A DNA stretch of 64,000 bases from Flavobacteriaceae bacterium UBA2540 (lineage in GTDB: Bacteria > Bacteroidota > Bacteroidia > Flavobacteriales > Flavobacteriaceae): assembly GCA_002340765.1 (NCBI GenBank), contig DDMS01000060.1, positions 9,349 to 73,348 of the forward strand, read 5' to 3'. The notes under the pieces were generated by a model. It was not told where the DNA came from and searched no databases. It worked only from the letters and a program-made list of their open reading frames with translations. This document shows positions 1 through 8,588 of this stretch, one piece after another (position 1 is the stretch's first letter; every line of letters begins with the position of its first letter). A program made the position numbers and the translations under genes.

Positions 1-117
1 TTAGGATTAGAAGGAGGAAATAGAGGAGGAAATATCCTTTTTCAAGGCACACCTGAAGCATTGACGCTCAATAAAGACTCATTTACAGCACCATATTTAA
101 AAGAAAAATTAGGGTAA
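1..117 (+). CDS. uvrA: UvrA excinuclease subunit A, C-terminal end (partial)
   Basis: Only the last 38 codons are in the window; the gene enters from the left edge and stops at 115-117. The visible peptide has the LGLEGGNRGGN stretch, a GTPEAL segment and a final SFTAPYLKEKL. This matches the invariant C-terminal end of UvrA (GPEGG..GG, GTPE, then S.T..YLK), the ATPase that recognises DNA lesions in nucleotide excision repair. The fragment cannot show whether it is the main UvrA or the shorter second paralogue that many flavobacteria carry. No terminator hairpin is obvious after the stop. Confidence 0.8.
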   Translation, partial: LGLEGGNRGGNILFQGTPEALTLNKDSFTAPYLKEKLG

Positions 118-499
118 TTATTTGAAAATGATATATTTGAAGGAGGAAAAACTAAAAAAATTTAACAAACTTACACATATTAATTTTGTCATGTGCCAAT
201 TTAAGAAGCGCAACATTTAGAAACAAAATAGAATCATTTTCAAAACAAATTTAATTTTTCAATAACCCATAATGCAAAGTAATATCGATTTTATTCTCTA
301 TACCTTGCTCTGAGATGGTATCCTGGTCTCGCAGCGGAAAAATAAGAAGCGAATATAAAAATTCGCAATAGCAAACTAAAAATCTACCACACTTGTTTTA
401 ATTTCTTGCGTCCGCAGTTTAATCTCTTGCGTGGTCAGTTTAATTTTTTGCTTTCTTTGATTGATATATTAACTTTTTTAAAAGAAAACTAGCAATTAT
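118..499. other. Intergenic stretch with no intact gene
   Basis: This 382-bp AT-rich gap separates the uvrA end from the convergent pepE gene. I find no coherent reading frame in it. It holds the 21-bp tandem repeat listed at 397-451 and a patch around 310-350 that is richer in G and C than its surroundings. No clear terminator is visible. Confidence 0.5.
397..451. repeat. Short 21-bp tandem repeat, 2.6 copies
   Basis: Three head-to-tail units begin with TTTAAT at 397, 418 and 439. The first two share TTTAATYTCTTGCGT and end in CAG; the third is cut after 13 bp. The unit is richer in G and C than the surrounding DNA. Its function is unknown. Confidence 0.6.
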
Positions 500-1201
500 T
501 TAGCTATCAAACTCACTCCCACTCTCAATTTCAATAGGAATTCTGGTAGGTTGAAACCATTTTGCAGTGAAATTACCTTCTAGTTTGATGACATTTCCTA
601 TGACTCTTAGCCAACTTCCTTCACGCAATCCCAATACAGGGGTGTCATTAAAAACATGAAATTCTTTGATACGGGTTTCTCTTGTTTCGCCCATGTGCGT
701 TGAATTGGGTAAAGGATCTATAAAATGCGCGTTGATGTTAAAAGGCAAACAACCTAGAGTATAAAAACTTGGAGGATACACAATAGGCATGTCATTGGTG
801 GTCATCATAGAAACGCCACAAATATTTCCTCCTGCACTTGTTCCCAAATAAGGAGTTCCGTTTTCAAGTACTTTTTTCAACAGAGCAAGAATATCGTTTT
901 TATACAACTGATTGACCAATTCAAAAGTATTTCCTCCACCTGTAAAAATTGCTTTGGCATTTTCTAAAGCTTCTTTTTGATTGTCAAATTGGTGAATACC
1001 AATTACTTTTTTAGAGATTTTTGCAAAAGCATTTTTTACAATTCGAGTATATTCATCATACGAAATTCCACTTGGTCTTGCATATGGAATGAAAAGTACT
1101 GTATCAGCATCTTTGAACAAAAGGCTTATTTCTGGTAACAGATAAGCTAAATAATCACTTCCATACACTGAAGAAGTACTTGCGATAATCATTTTTCTCA
1201 T
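500..1201 (-). CDS. pepE: Dipeptidase E (alpha-aspartyl dipeptidase, family S51)
   Basis: This cytosolic serine peptidase hydrolyses dipeptides with an N-terminal aspartate. The nucleophile motif GTSAGGN places Ser122. Asp137 (in TTNDMP) and His159 (in INAHF) lie where the E. coli triad Ser120-Asp135-His157 predicts, shifted by two residues. The length of 233 aa fits the family (E. coli 229). There is no signal peptide. The start at 1201 gives MRKMIIAS; a second Met three codons on is possible. A TAnnTTTG box lies only 4 bp upstream of the ATG, so the mRNA may have almost no leader. The gene is transcribed alone and converges on uvrA. Confidence 0.93.
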   Translation of the reverse strand: MRKMIIASTSSVYGSDYLAYLLPEISLLFKDADTVLFIPYARPSGISYDEYTRIVKNAFAKISKKVIGIHQFDNQKEALENAKAIFTGGGNTFELVNQLYKNDILALLKKVLENGTPYLGTSAGGNICGVSMMTTNDMPIVYPPSFYTLGCLPFNINAHFIDPLPNSTHMGETRETRIKEFHVFNDTPVLGLREGSWLRVIGNVIKLEGNFTAKWFQPTRIPIEIESGSEFDS

Positions 1202-1205
1202 GTTT

Positions 1206-1238
1206 CAAAAATAAAATAATTTTACAATTATCGCTCAA
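1206..1238 (-). promoter_or_regulatory. Candidate promoter of pepE
   Basis: Read on the minus strand, TATTTTTG (1213-1206) matches the Bacteroidota -7 box TAnnTTTG. A TTG (1238-1236) lies 22 bp upstream, within the accepted range for the -33 element. The -7 box ends 4 bp before the ATG. Confidence 0.5.
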
Positions 1239-1261
1239 AAAAAATAAAAAACTAGCTTTAA

Positions 1262-2533
1262 GGGGAGTTCTATAATTTAAAATATTGATTATCATATTAT
1301 TATACGTATCCTACGTCTTTAAATTAAGTTTAAAAAATGAGCAATCTAAGATATAAAAGTACAGGTAATAAATCATTATTTGACGAACAATTTTCTCCAC
1401 AAAAACTAGAAGAAATCGGTAATCCATTAGCGATGGTTAGTAAAGTTATTGATTTTGAAATATTTAGAGATTTGTTAGAATCTAAATTACTCAACTTAAA
1501 TAAAAAAAATAATGCAGGGGCAAAACCTTATGATTTAGTTTTGATGTTCAAAATCTTGATTTTACAACGATATTATGGTCTTGGCGACAAGCAAGTGGAG
1601 TATCAAATATTAGACAGAACAAGTTTTAAAAACTTTTTAGGTTTAGACACAGGCGATAAGATTCCAGACGAAAAAACTGTTTGGGCATTTAGAGAAAACT
1701 TAACCAAAACAGGACTTACGGAAGATTTGTTTCACGAATTTAAAAGTTTTTTAGAAACAAAAGCATTGATTTTAAATGAAGGGCAAATGATTGATGCCAG
1801 TTTTACGGTAGCTCCACGTCAACGCAATACAAGAGAAGAAAACAAAAAAATCAAAAACGGAGAGGGTGATGATTTATGGAATGATAAGCCTAACAAAAAG
1901 AAACACAAAGATATTGATGCCCGTTGGACAAGGAAGAATGGAGAAACTTTTACGGTTATGAAAATCACGCTAAGGTTGATACCAAAAGTAAATTTATCAA
2001 CAAATATTTATTAACAGATGCCTCGGTACACGACTCTCAAGCCTTAGATGATTTATTAGAAGAAAAAGACAAAGAACAAAAATTACATGAAGATAGTGCC
2101 TACACAGGAGAAGAACAAGAAAAAACTATTGCCAAATATGAAATAAAAAACAACGTACACAAAAAAGGGTATCGCAATAAGCCATTAACCCAAGAGCAAA
2201 AAGCTAACAACACCAAAAAATCAAAAATTAGAGCAAAGAGTAGGGCACGTTTTTGGGTTTATGGAGCAAAGTATGAATGGTTTAGCACTAAAATCGGTAG
2301 GTATTGTAAGAGCAACAGGAATTATAGGGTTAATCAACTTAACCTACAACTTGTTTAGGTATGAGCAAATTAAACGATTAAACATAATATGCTGATAGAT
2401 AGGTAAAATTGCAATTTTTTGTGTTATTAACAATATTTTTTTACTAATATTGGACCTAAACTTTTCTTTAAAAGATAAAAAAAAGTTCTTGTCTTTTTAA
2501 GAAAATTGAAAAAACTAATTTTTAGAACCCACC
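1262..2533 (+). mobile_element. Degenerate IS5-family insertion sequence
   Basis: The element carries the broken transposase gene at 1337-2395. Its limits are proposed from imperfect terminal inverted repeats. The left end has GGGGAGTTCTATAATTT from 1262. The right end, read inward on the minus strand from 2533, has GGTGGGTTCTAAAAATT. Both share a TTCTA core and flanking G and A/T runs. I could not find a convincing target-site duplication, so the ends are approximate. The transposase is non-functional, so this copy cannot move by itself. It ends about 13 bp before the start of the next operon. Confidence 0.65.
1337..2395 (+). pseudogene. IS5-family transposase, frameshifted and with lost catalytic Glu
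   Basis: The N-terminal half (from 1337) has the DUF772-type transposase domain, with KPYDLVLMFKILILQ and a first catalytic Asp in MIDASF. A missing T in the run at 1948-1951 shifts the frame, so the expected FYGYENHAKVD continues in the +2 frame. That frame includes the second-Asp region, LTDASVHDSQ. An extra A at 2235-2237 restores the original frame, which then reads FGFMEQSMNGLALKSVGIV and ends at 2395. In the restored frame the third DDE residue, normally Glu in RVEH, is Gly (GGG at 2243-2245). Two indels and one catalytic substitution make this a dead gene. The reconstructed protein would be about 350 aa. Confidence 0.9.
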
Positions 2534-2546
2534 TATACTCAGACAG

Positions 2547-3359
2547 ATGTTTAAAAAACTACTTTCTTCAATTTTACTACTTTTTATTAGTTTGACATTT
2601 TGTGCGCAGCAAAAATATACAATTATAAGCGGAAAAATTATTGACACTTTGGGAATTGTAAAAAATGCAAACATCATCAATATCAATAATAATCAAGGGA
2701 CTTTTTCGAATGATGAAGGGTTGTTTCGAATTTTTGTGGCTATTGGAGATAGCATTCAAATTTCATCTATCCAACATGTATCGCAAAAAATAAAAGTTGA
2801 AAAACGAATTTTTGAAGAAAAAAATATTGAAATCAAATTAAAACTAAGCACTTTTATTCTTGATGAATTCGAACTGAAAAGACACAATTTATCTGGCAGG
2901 CTTGGAATTGACGTGAAAGATGTTCCTAAAGACAAGAAAGATTCTCTATTAAGAGCGGTAATGGATTTCTCAAAAATAAAAATGAACACACCACAAGATG
3001 AAGATTATACTGACAAACGAGTGCGTCCTCAAATTGTAAATGTAGATCCAAATTCGAGATTTGTTGGAGTTGGAGCAGGTGTAACTGCAAATATTCCTTT
3101 CAAATATTCAGAAAGATTGTGGGCTTTGCGCAAAGATTTGGCTTTTAAAAAGGGATTCCCGTATAAACTGATTTCCGAATTGGGTGACAAATTCTTTTTT
3201 GATGACTTGAAAATTCCGTTAGACAATTATTTTCATTTCTTAGAATATTGCAATCCTTTGGGAATTGAACAACTTCATAAAAAAGGAAAACTGCTTGAAG
3301 TGATAAAAATTTTAAAAGACGAAAGCATCTCGTACCTTAAAATCATAAAAAATGAGTAA
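2547..3359 (+). CDS. Exported protein with carboxypeptidase-regulatory-like domain
   Basis: The 270-aa protein starts with a signal peptide (MFKKLLSSILLLFISLTFC, cut near residue 20). Residues about 25-100 form a CarboxypepD_reg-like beta-sandwich: SGKIIDTLG...NANI, then GTFSNDEGLF, then QISSIQH. Such domains occur at the N-terminus of TonB-dependent receptors and in small envelope proteins. The rest has no recognisable domain, and no TonB barrel follows, so this is a stand-alone periplasmic or surface protein. It is the first gene of a run with the DUF6702 gene and two M1 peptidases. The IS element ends about 13 bp before its ATG, so its promoter may lie inside the element or have been displaced. 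Confidence 0.75.
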   Translation: MFKKLLSSILLLFISLTFCAQQKYTIISGKIIDTLGIVKNANIININNNQGTFSNDEGLFRIFVAIGDSIQISSIQHVSQKIKVEKRIFEEKNIEIKLKLSTFILDEFELKRHNLSGRLGIDVKDVPKDKKDSLLRAVMDFSKIKMNTPQDEDYTDKRVRPQIVNVDPNSRFVGVGAGVTANIPFKYSERLWALRKDLAFKKGFPYKLISELGDKFFFDDLKIPLDNYFHFLEYCNPLGIEQLHKKGKLLEVIKILKDESISYLKIIKNE

Positions 3360-3389
3360 TTTGGCATTCTGTTTGTCTATTAACAACAC

Positions 3390-3887
3390 ATGAAAATTTA
3401 TAAAACACTCCTACTCCTATTTATCATTCCGCTTTTTGCATTTTCCACACACAGATATTACCTGAGTTTAACTCAAATCAAATTCAAAGAAGAATCAAAA
3501 TCTGTTCAAATCATTATCAACGTTTTTATGGATGATATTGAATTGGCATTGAACAAAGATTATAACATTGATTTGCAATTGACAACCAAAAAAGAGTTGC
3601 CCAATAACGATGTGTATTTTGAAAAATATTTGAGAGATAAATTGCAATTCACCATTGATGGAACTCAAAAAAAATTCAATTATATAGGCAAAGAATATGA
3701 AAATGATTTGGTGTATTTTTACCTAGAAATTGAAAATATCAATCAAGTAAAAACGATTAAAATCAATAATAAAATATTGATCAAACATTTTCCAGAACAA
3801 CAAAATCTGATAAAATCAAACGTCGGAAAAAAAAATAAAAGTATCTTATTGAACAATGAAGAAACTTCAGGAATTTTAGAACATTAA
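3390..3887 (+). CDS. DUF6702 family exported protein
   Basis: This 165-aa protein has a hydrophobic signal peptide (LLLLFIIPLFAFS) followed by HRYYLSLTQIKF, the hallmark start of DUF6702. The family pattern continues with an IIINVFMDDIE segment, YLRDKLQFTIDG, KEYENDLVYFYLEIE, and near the C-terminus HFPEQQN. The function is unknown. The family is commonly found directly upstream of an M1 peptidase in flavobacteria, as here: 30 bp after the previous gene and 21 bp before the next. It is likely periplasmic or outer-surface. Confidence 0.75.
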   Translation: MKIYKTLLLLFIIPLFAFSTHRYYLSLTQIKFKEESKSVQIIINVFMDDIELALNKDYNIDLQLTTKKELPNNDVYFEKYLRDKLQFTIDGTQKKFNYIGKEYENDLVYFYLEIENINQVKTIKINNKILIKHFPEQQNLIKSNVGKKNKSILLNNEETSGILEH

Positions 3888-3908
3888 TCAATCAAAATCA
3901 TTACAAAC

Positions 3909-6017
3909 ATGAAAAAAATTGGATTTCTATTACTTTCTTTTGTTTTTATGCCGCAATTCAATGCGCAAACAAAACAAGGACATACCAATGAAAACAAATT
4001 CCGACAAATGTATGATTTGTTAGCAACGCCTAATGAACAACACAATGCTACAGGAGCTCCAGGAAAAGGCTATACACAACAAAAAGTAGATTATGTCATT
4101 GATGTTACTTTAGACGATGACAAAAAACAAATTACAGGTGCAGAAACGATTACGTATCATAACAATTCTCCTGATAAATTGGAATTTTTGTGGGTGCAAT
4201 TAGACCAAAATATGCGTGCCAAAGATTCAAAAACTCCAGATATCAATCCCAATAAAATTCCTGAAAAGTTAAGCAAAACTCGTTTTGAAAAAACTTTTGA
4301 GAATGAACCTTTTGATGGCGGTTTTAACATCATGAGTGTTACGAATGTAGATGGTTCTCCCCTTTCTTATACCATCAATCAAACCATGATGCGTATCAAT
4401 TTGTTAAAACCATTGGCTTCTGGCGAAAAATTTAAGTTTAATATCAACTGGTGGTATAACATCAATAATCATAGAGAAGATGGAGGAAGATCAGGATATG
4501 AACATTTCCCAAAAGACGGAAATAACAACTATGTAATTGCGCAATTTTACCCAAGATTGTGTGTGTATAATAATGTGGAAGGATGGCAAAATGACCAATT
4601 TTGGGGACGAAGTGAATTTGCCTTAGAATTTGGAGATTTCACCGTAAACATCACAGTTCCTGAAGATCACATGTTGGGTGCTACAGGGGTTTTATTAAAC
4701 GAAAAAGAGGTCTTGTCAAAAACGGAACTGAAAAGATTGGCAGAAGCTAAAAAAAGTTTTGACAATCCTGTCATCATTAGAACTCAGGAAGAAGCTATCA
4801 ACTTTGAAAAATCGAAAGCTACAAAAACAAAAACATGGAAGTTTTTTGCTGAAAACGTTCGTGATTACGCTTTTGCAACTTCAAGAAAATTTATTTGGGA
4901 TGGAATGGCTGTTGACATCAATGGAAAAACAGTGATGGCTTATTCCTTGTATTCAAAAGAAGCAAATCCGTTATATGGAGACCATTCTACAAGAGCAGTG
5001 GCTCAAACCTTAAAAACCTACTCTCAATATACTTTTGATTATCCTTATCACAAAGCCATTTCTGTGGACGGGCAAATGGGTATGGAATATCCACAAATTT
5101 GTTTCAATCCAGGAAGACCAAATCCTGATGGGACATATTCTGACAGAGTAAAATATACGATGATTAAAGTAACCATTCACGAAGTGGGTCACAACTTTTT
5201 TCCAATGATTGTCAATTCAGATGAAAGACAATGGACTTGGATGGATGAAGGATTGAATTCGTATTTAGAAATGTTGGCTGAATTAGCGTATGATAAAAAT
5301 TTCCCAATGTCAAGAGGATTGCCGAAAAATATTGTTAATTATATGAGTGGAGATCAATCAAAAATTGCGCCCATCATGTCAAAAGGAGACAATGTGTATA
5401 GTTTTGGAAACAACGCGTATGGCAAACCTGCAACAGGACTTTGGATGTTGCGCGAAACTATTATGGGCAAAGAATTGTTTGATCATGCATTCAAAACCTA
5501 TGCACAAAGATGGATGTTCAAACACCCAACGCCTGAGGATTTTTTCAGAACCATGGAAGACGCATCTGGAGTGGATTTAGATTGGTTTTGGAGAGGTTGG
5601 TTTTTCACAACAGATATTACTGATATCGGTATCAAAGGTGTGAAAAAATTTTATTCCTCAAAGGTCGATGAAGATTCTGTAGGATTTATTGAAGACACCT
5701 CTGAAGGATTGGGTTTTTCAACAAAACAATCAAAATATCATTATGAAATTACCTATGAAAAACCGGGAGGTTTGGTAATGCCAATTATTGTAGAATTTAC
5801 CTTTAAAGATGGTAGTAAAGAACGAAAAACCTATCCAGCACAAATTTGGAGATATACAGATGACGAAGTGACCAAAGTGTTTTCTAGCTCAAAAGAAATA
5901 GAAAGTATTTTAGTGGACCCAGATTTAGAAACGGCGGATGTGGATACTTCTAACAATAGTTTTCCAAGAGAAAAAAGCGATAAATTCGATAAGTTTAAAA
6001 AAGAAATCAAAGGATAA
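3909..6017 (+). CDS. M1 family metallopeptidase (first of a tandem pair)
   Basis: This 702-aa exported zinc aminopeptidase-like enzyme has a signal peptide (residues 1-19, ending FNAQ). The gluzincin site is complete: H424-E-V-G-H428 and, 19 residues on, Glu447 in MDEGLN, giving HExxH-X18-E. GMEYP, some 40 residues upstream, replaces the usual GAMEN exopeptidase motif. The C-terminal third, from about residue 560, contains a beta-rich region ending in DVDTSNNSFPRE. The length exceeds the bare catalytic core and fits Bacteroidota secreted M1 enzymes. It lies 21 bp after the DUF6702 gene and is followed by a close paralogue, which indicates tandem duplication. The substrate is unknown; peptide scavenging in the periplasm is likely. 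Confidence 0.9.
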   Translation: MKKIGFLLLSFVFMPQFNAQTKQGHTNENKFRQMYDLLATPNEQHNATGAPGKGYTQQKVDYVIDVTLDDDKKQITGAETITYHNNSPDKLEFLWVQLDQNMRAKDSKTPDINPNKIPEKLSKTRFEKTFENEPFDGGFNIMSVTNVDGSPLSYTINQTMMRINLLKPLASGEKFKFNINWWYNINNHREDGGRSGYEHFPKDGNNNYVIAQFYPRLCVYNNVEGWQNDQFWGRSEFALEFGDFTVNITVPEDHMLGATGVLLNEKEVLSKTELKRLAEAKKSFDNPVIIRTQEEAINFEKSKATKTKTWKFFAENVRDYAFATSRKFIWDGMAVDINGKTVMAYSLYSKEANPLYGDHSTRAVAQTLKTYSQYTFDYPYHKAISVDGQMGMEYPQICFNPGRPNPDGTYSDRVKYTMIKVTIHEVGHNFFPMIVNSDERQWTWMDEGLNSYLEMLAELAYDKNFPMSRGLPKNIVNYMSGDQSKIAPIMSKGDNVYSFGNNAYGKPATGLWMLRETIMGKELFDHAFKTYAQRWMFKHPTPEDFFRTMEDASGVDLDWFWRGWFFTTDITDIGIKGVKKFYSSKVDEDSVGFIEDTSEGLGFSTKQSKYHYEITYEKPGGLVMPIIVEFTFKDGSKERKTYPAQIWRYTDDEVTKVFSSSKEIESILVDPDLETADVDTSNNSFPREKSDKFDKFKKEIKG

Positions 6018-6174
6018 ATTTGTAATCCATTATATCTTAAAAAAAGTAATGTTCATTGACAGTATTTTTTTTTGGTAAAGGTTTGTTAAAATTTTAACAT
6101 TTATCCAATGTATTTAAAGGGAATTACTATTTTAGTATTATAAATTCAAAATAAAATAAATCAAATCAATACAA

Positions 6175-8379
6175 ATGAAAAAAATTTCTTTATTATTTTT
6201 TTCTCTTTTCTTCATCACAAATACTTTTGTGGCACAAGAAACCAAAGAAAAAAAAGGAACTCAAAATGGTCATACTGACGAAAATAAGTTTCGTCAAATG
6301 AAAGACTTGTTGGCAACTCCTAATGACCAACACACAGCTTCAGGAGCGCCTGGACATCAATATTCTCAACAAAAAGTAGATTATGTGATGAACATTCGTT
6401 TAGAAGAAAGCACCAATAAAATTTATGGTGAAGAAAAAATCACGTATCATAATAATTCTAAAGACCATTTAGAGTATTTGTGGGTTCAGTTAGATCAAAA
6501 TATGAGAGCTGATGACTCAAAAACACCCTTAGCACAATCAAATGCTGCTTCAGCATTTTTAACTCCAGAAGATTTCAAGAAAAATTTCATGAAAGAAGGC
6601 AAAGGTTTTGGTTTCAATATTGAAAAAGTATCGAATGCTGAAGGCAAACCCTTATCATATTTGATCAATTGGACAATGATGCGCATCAATTTGCCGAAAA
6701 AATTAGCTCCAGGTGAAAAATTCAATTTCAGTATACAATGGAATTATAAAATAAACAACTCTGTAAAAGATGGAGGACGTTCTGGTTTTGAGGATTTTCC
6801 TGATGGAAACAACAATTATACGATAGCACAGTTTTTTCCAAGATTGTGTGTCTATAACAATGTTGAAGGATGGCAAAATATGCAATTTTGGGGACGAAGT
6901 GAATTTGCGTTAGAATTTGGAGATTATGATGTAAAAATTACAGTTCCTGCAGATCATATTTTGGAAGCAACTGGAGATTTACAAAATGAAAAAGATGTTT
7001 TAACTAAAGAACAACGCAGTCGTTTTGAACAAGCGAGAAAATCGTTCAAAGATCCTGTGATGATTGTAACACAAGCAGAGGCTGAAATTAGTGAAAAAAG
7101 TCGTGTAACAACCTCAAAAATATGGCATTTTAAAGCAAATATGGTTCGTGATTTTGCATTTGCATCTTCAAGAAAATATATTTGGGATGCAATGGCAGTT
7201 AGCATTAATGGAAAGACAGTGATGGCAACTTCATTATATCCAAAAGAAGGGAACCCTTTGTGGGAAAAACATTCAACAAGAGTTGTTGCAAATACTTTGG
7301 AAGAATATTCAAAACTTACTTTTGATTATCCGTATTCGAAAGCAGTTTCAGTTCATGCTGACAGACAAGGAATGGAATATCCAATGATTTGTTTCAATTA
7401 TGGTCGTCCAAATCCTGATGGAACCTATTCTGACAGAGTGAGAGATGGAATGATTGGCGTAATTACGCACGAAGTTGGGCATAATTTCTTTCCAATGATT
7501 GTCAATTCAGACGAAAGACAATGGACTTGGATGGACGAAGGATTGAATTCTTTTGTAGAGATTTTGGCTGAATTAGATTACGATCCTAATTTCAATACTG
7601 GAAATTTACCAAAAGATATTGTAAGCTATATGGGAGGTGATCAAAGCAATATTTCACCAATCATGTCTCAAGGAGATTATGTAAAACAATTTGGTCCAAA
7701 TGCTTACACAAAACCTGCAGCAGGACTATATATGTTGCGTCAAACCATCATGGGACCTGAATTATTTGATTACGCATTTAGGACTTATGCACAAAGATGG
7801 ATGTTCAAACACCCAACTCCAGAAGACTTTTTTAGAACCATGGAAGATGCTTCAGCAATGGATTTAGATTGGTTTTGGAGAGGTTGGTTTTATACTACTG
7901 ATGTAACTGACATTGGTATCAAAGAAGTAAAACCCTTGTATTTGACTGATAAACCAAGTGAGCGAGTTCAAAAATTGAAAATACAATACAAAGACTATTT
8001 TGATAGTTTGGGAGAATTGGTTTTTATTACAGATATAAAAGAAGATGCAAATCCAAAAGCAATGACTAAATACGTGGATGGAAAAGAAGTACCTTCTTTT
8101 ATTTATTCTGTTGAATTTGATAAACCAGGAGGTTTGGTAATGCCAATCATTGTTGAATTAACCTTTGCAGATGGCACGAAAGAAAAACAAACATTCCCTG
8201 CGCAAATTTGGATGAAAGATGACAATTCAGTGAAAAGAGTGTTTTCTTCATCACAAGAAATCATAAGCATTACTGTAGATGCAGATTTAGAAACGGCAGA
8301 TGTAGACACTTCTAACAACAGTTGGCCTAAAAAAGAAACTGATAAGTTTGATCAGTTTAAAAACAAAATTAAAGAATAA
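6175..8379 (+). CDS. M1 family metallopeptidase (second of a tandem pair)
   Basis: This 734-aa paralogue of the preceding gene has long near-identical blocks, for example around VNYNVEGWQN-type positions and the whole active site. A signal peptide covers residues 1-20 (ending FVAQ). The zinc motif is H432-E-V-G-H436 with Glu455 in MDEGLN, and GMEYP is present upstream. It differs by an insertion near residues 600-645 and a slightly longer N-terminus. The 157-bp gap after the first copy leaves room for its own promoter. A strong terminator hairpin lies 40 bp after the stop, which ends the operon. Confidence 0.9.
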   Translation: MKKISLLFFSLFFITNTFVAQETKEKKGTQNGHTDENKFRQMKDLLATPNDQHTASGAPGHQYSQQKVDYVMNIRLEESTNKIYGEEKITYHNNSKDHLEYLWVQLDQNMRADDSKTPLAQSNAASAFLTPEDFKKNFMKEGKGFGFNIEKVSNAEGKPLSYLINWTMMRINLPKKLAPGEKFNFSIQWNYKINNSVKDGGRSGFEDFPDGNNNYTIAQFFPRLCVYNNVEGWQNMQFWGRSEFALEFGDYDVKITVPADHILEATGDLQNEKDVLTKEQRSRFEQARKSFKDPVMIVTQAEAEISEKSRVTTSKIWHFKANMVRDFAFASSRKYIWDAMAVSINGKTVMATSLYPKEGNPLWEKHSTRVVANTLEEYSKLTFDYPYSKAVSVHADRQGMEYPMICFNYGRPNPDGTYSDRVRDGMIGVITHEVGHNFFPMIVNSDERQWTWMDEGLNSFVEILAELDYDPNFNTGNLPKDIVSYMGGDQSNISPIMSQGDYVKQFGPNAYTKPAAGLYMLRQTIMGPELFDYAFRTYAQRWMFKHPTPEDFFRTMEDASAMDLDWFWRGWFYTTDVTDIGIKEVKPLYLTDKPSERVQKLKIQYKDYFDSLGELVFITDIKEDANPKAMTKYVDGKEVPSFIYSVEFDKPGGLVMPIIVELTFADGTKEKQTFPAQIWMKDDNSVKRVFSSSQEIISITVDADLETADVDTSNNSWPKKETDKFDQFKNKIKE

Positions 8380-8418
8380 TTTATTCTTCATTTTAAAACC
8401 TAAAAAACCTAAAATTTG

Positions 8419-8458
8419 AAAATGCCCCAAAAAGTAAGTCACTATTTGGGGCATTTTT
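8419..8458 (+). terminator. Rho-independent terminator after the M1 peptidase operon
   Basis: The arms AAAATGCCCCAAA (8419-8431) and TTTGGGGCATTTTT (8445-8458) pair fully over 13 bp with a 13-nt loop. The right arm ends in a T run. It would end transcripts from 2547-8379. Confidence 0.9.
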
Positions 8459-8588
8459 CATGGAAGGAAAAATATAGTATGACTATGCTTTTAAATCAGA
8501 ATTTTCTGATACAAATTTCACAGATTTTTCCAAATTAGACCCCATTTAATTCGTGAATTCGTGACTTATTATTTAATTTGAATTTATA

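Noticed and set aside
1262..2533. A target-site duplication around the IS
   Set aside because: The bases next to the proposed ends (CTTTAA and TATACT) do not give a clear direct repeat of the length usual for this family.
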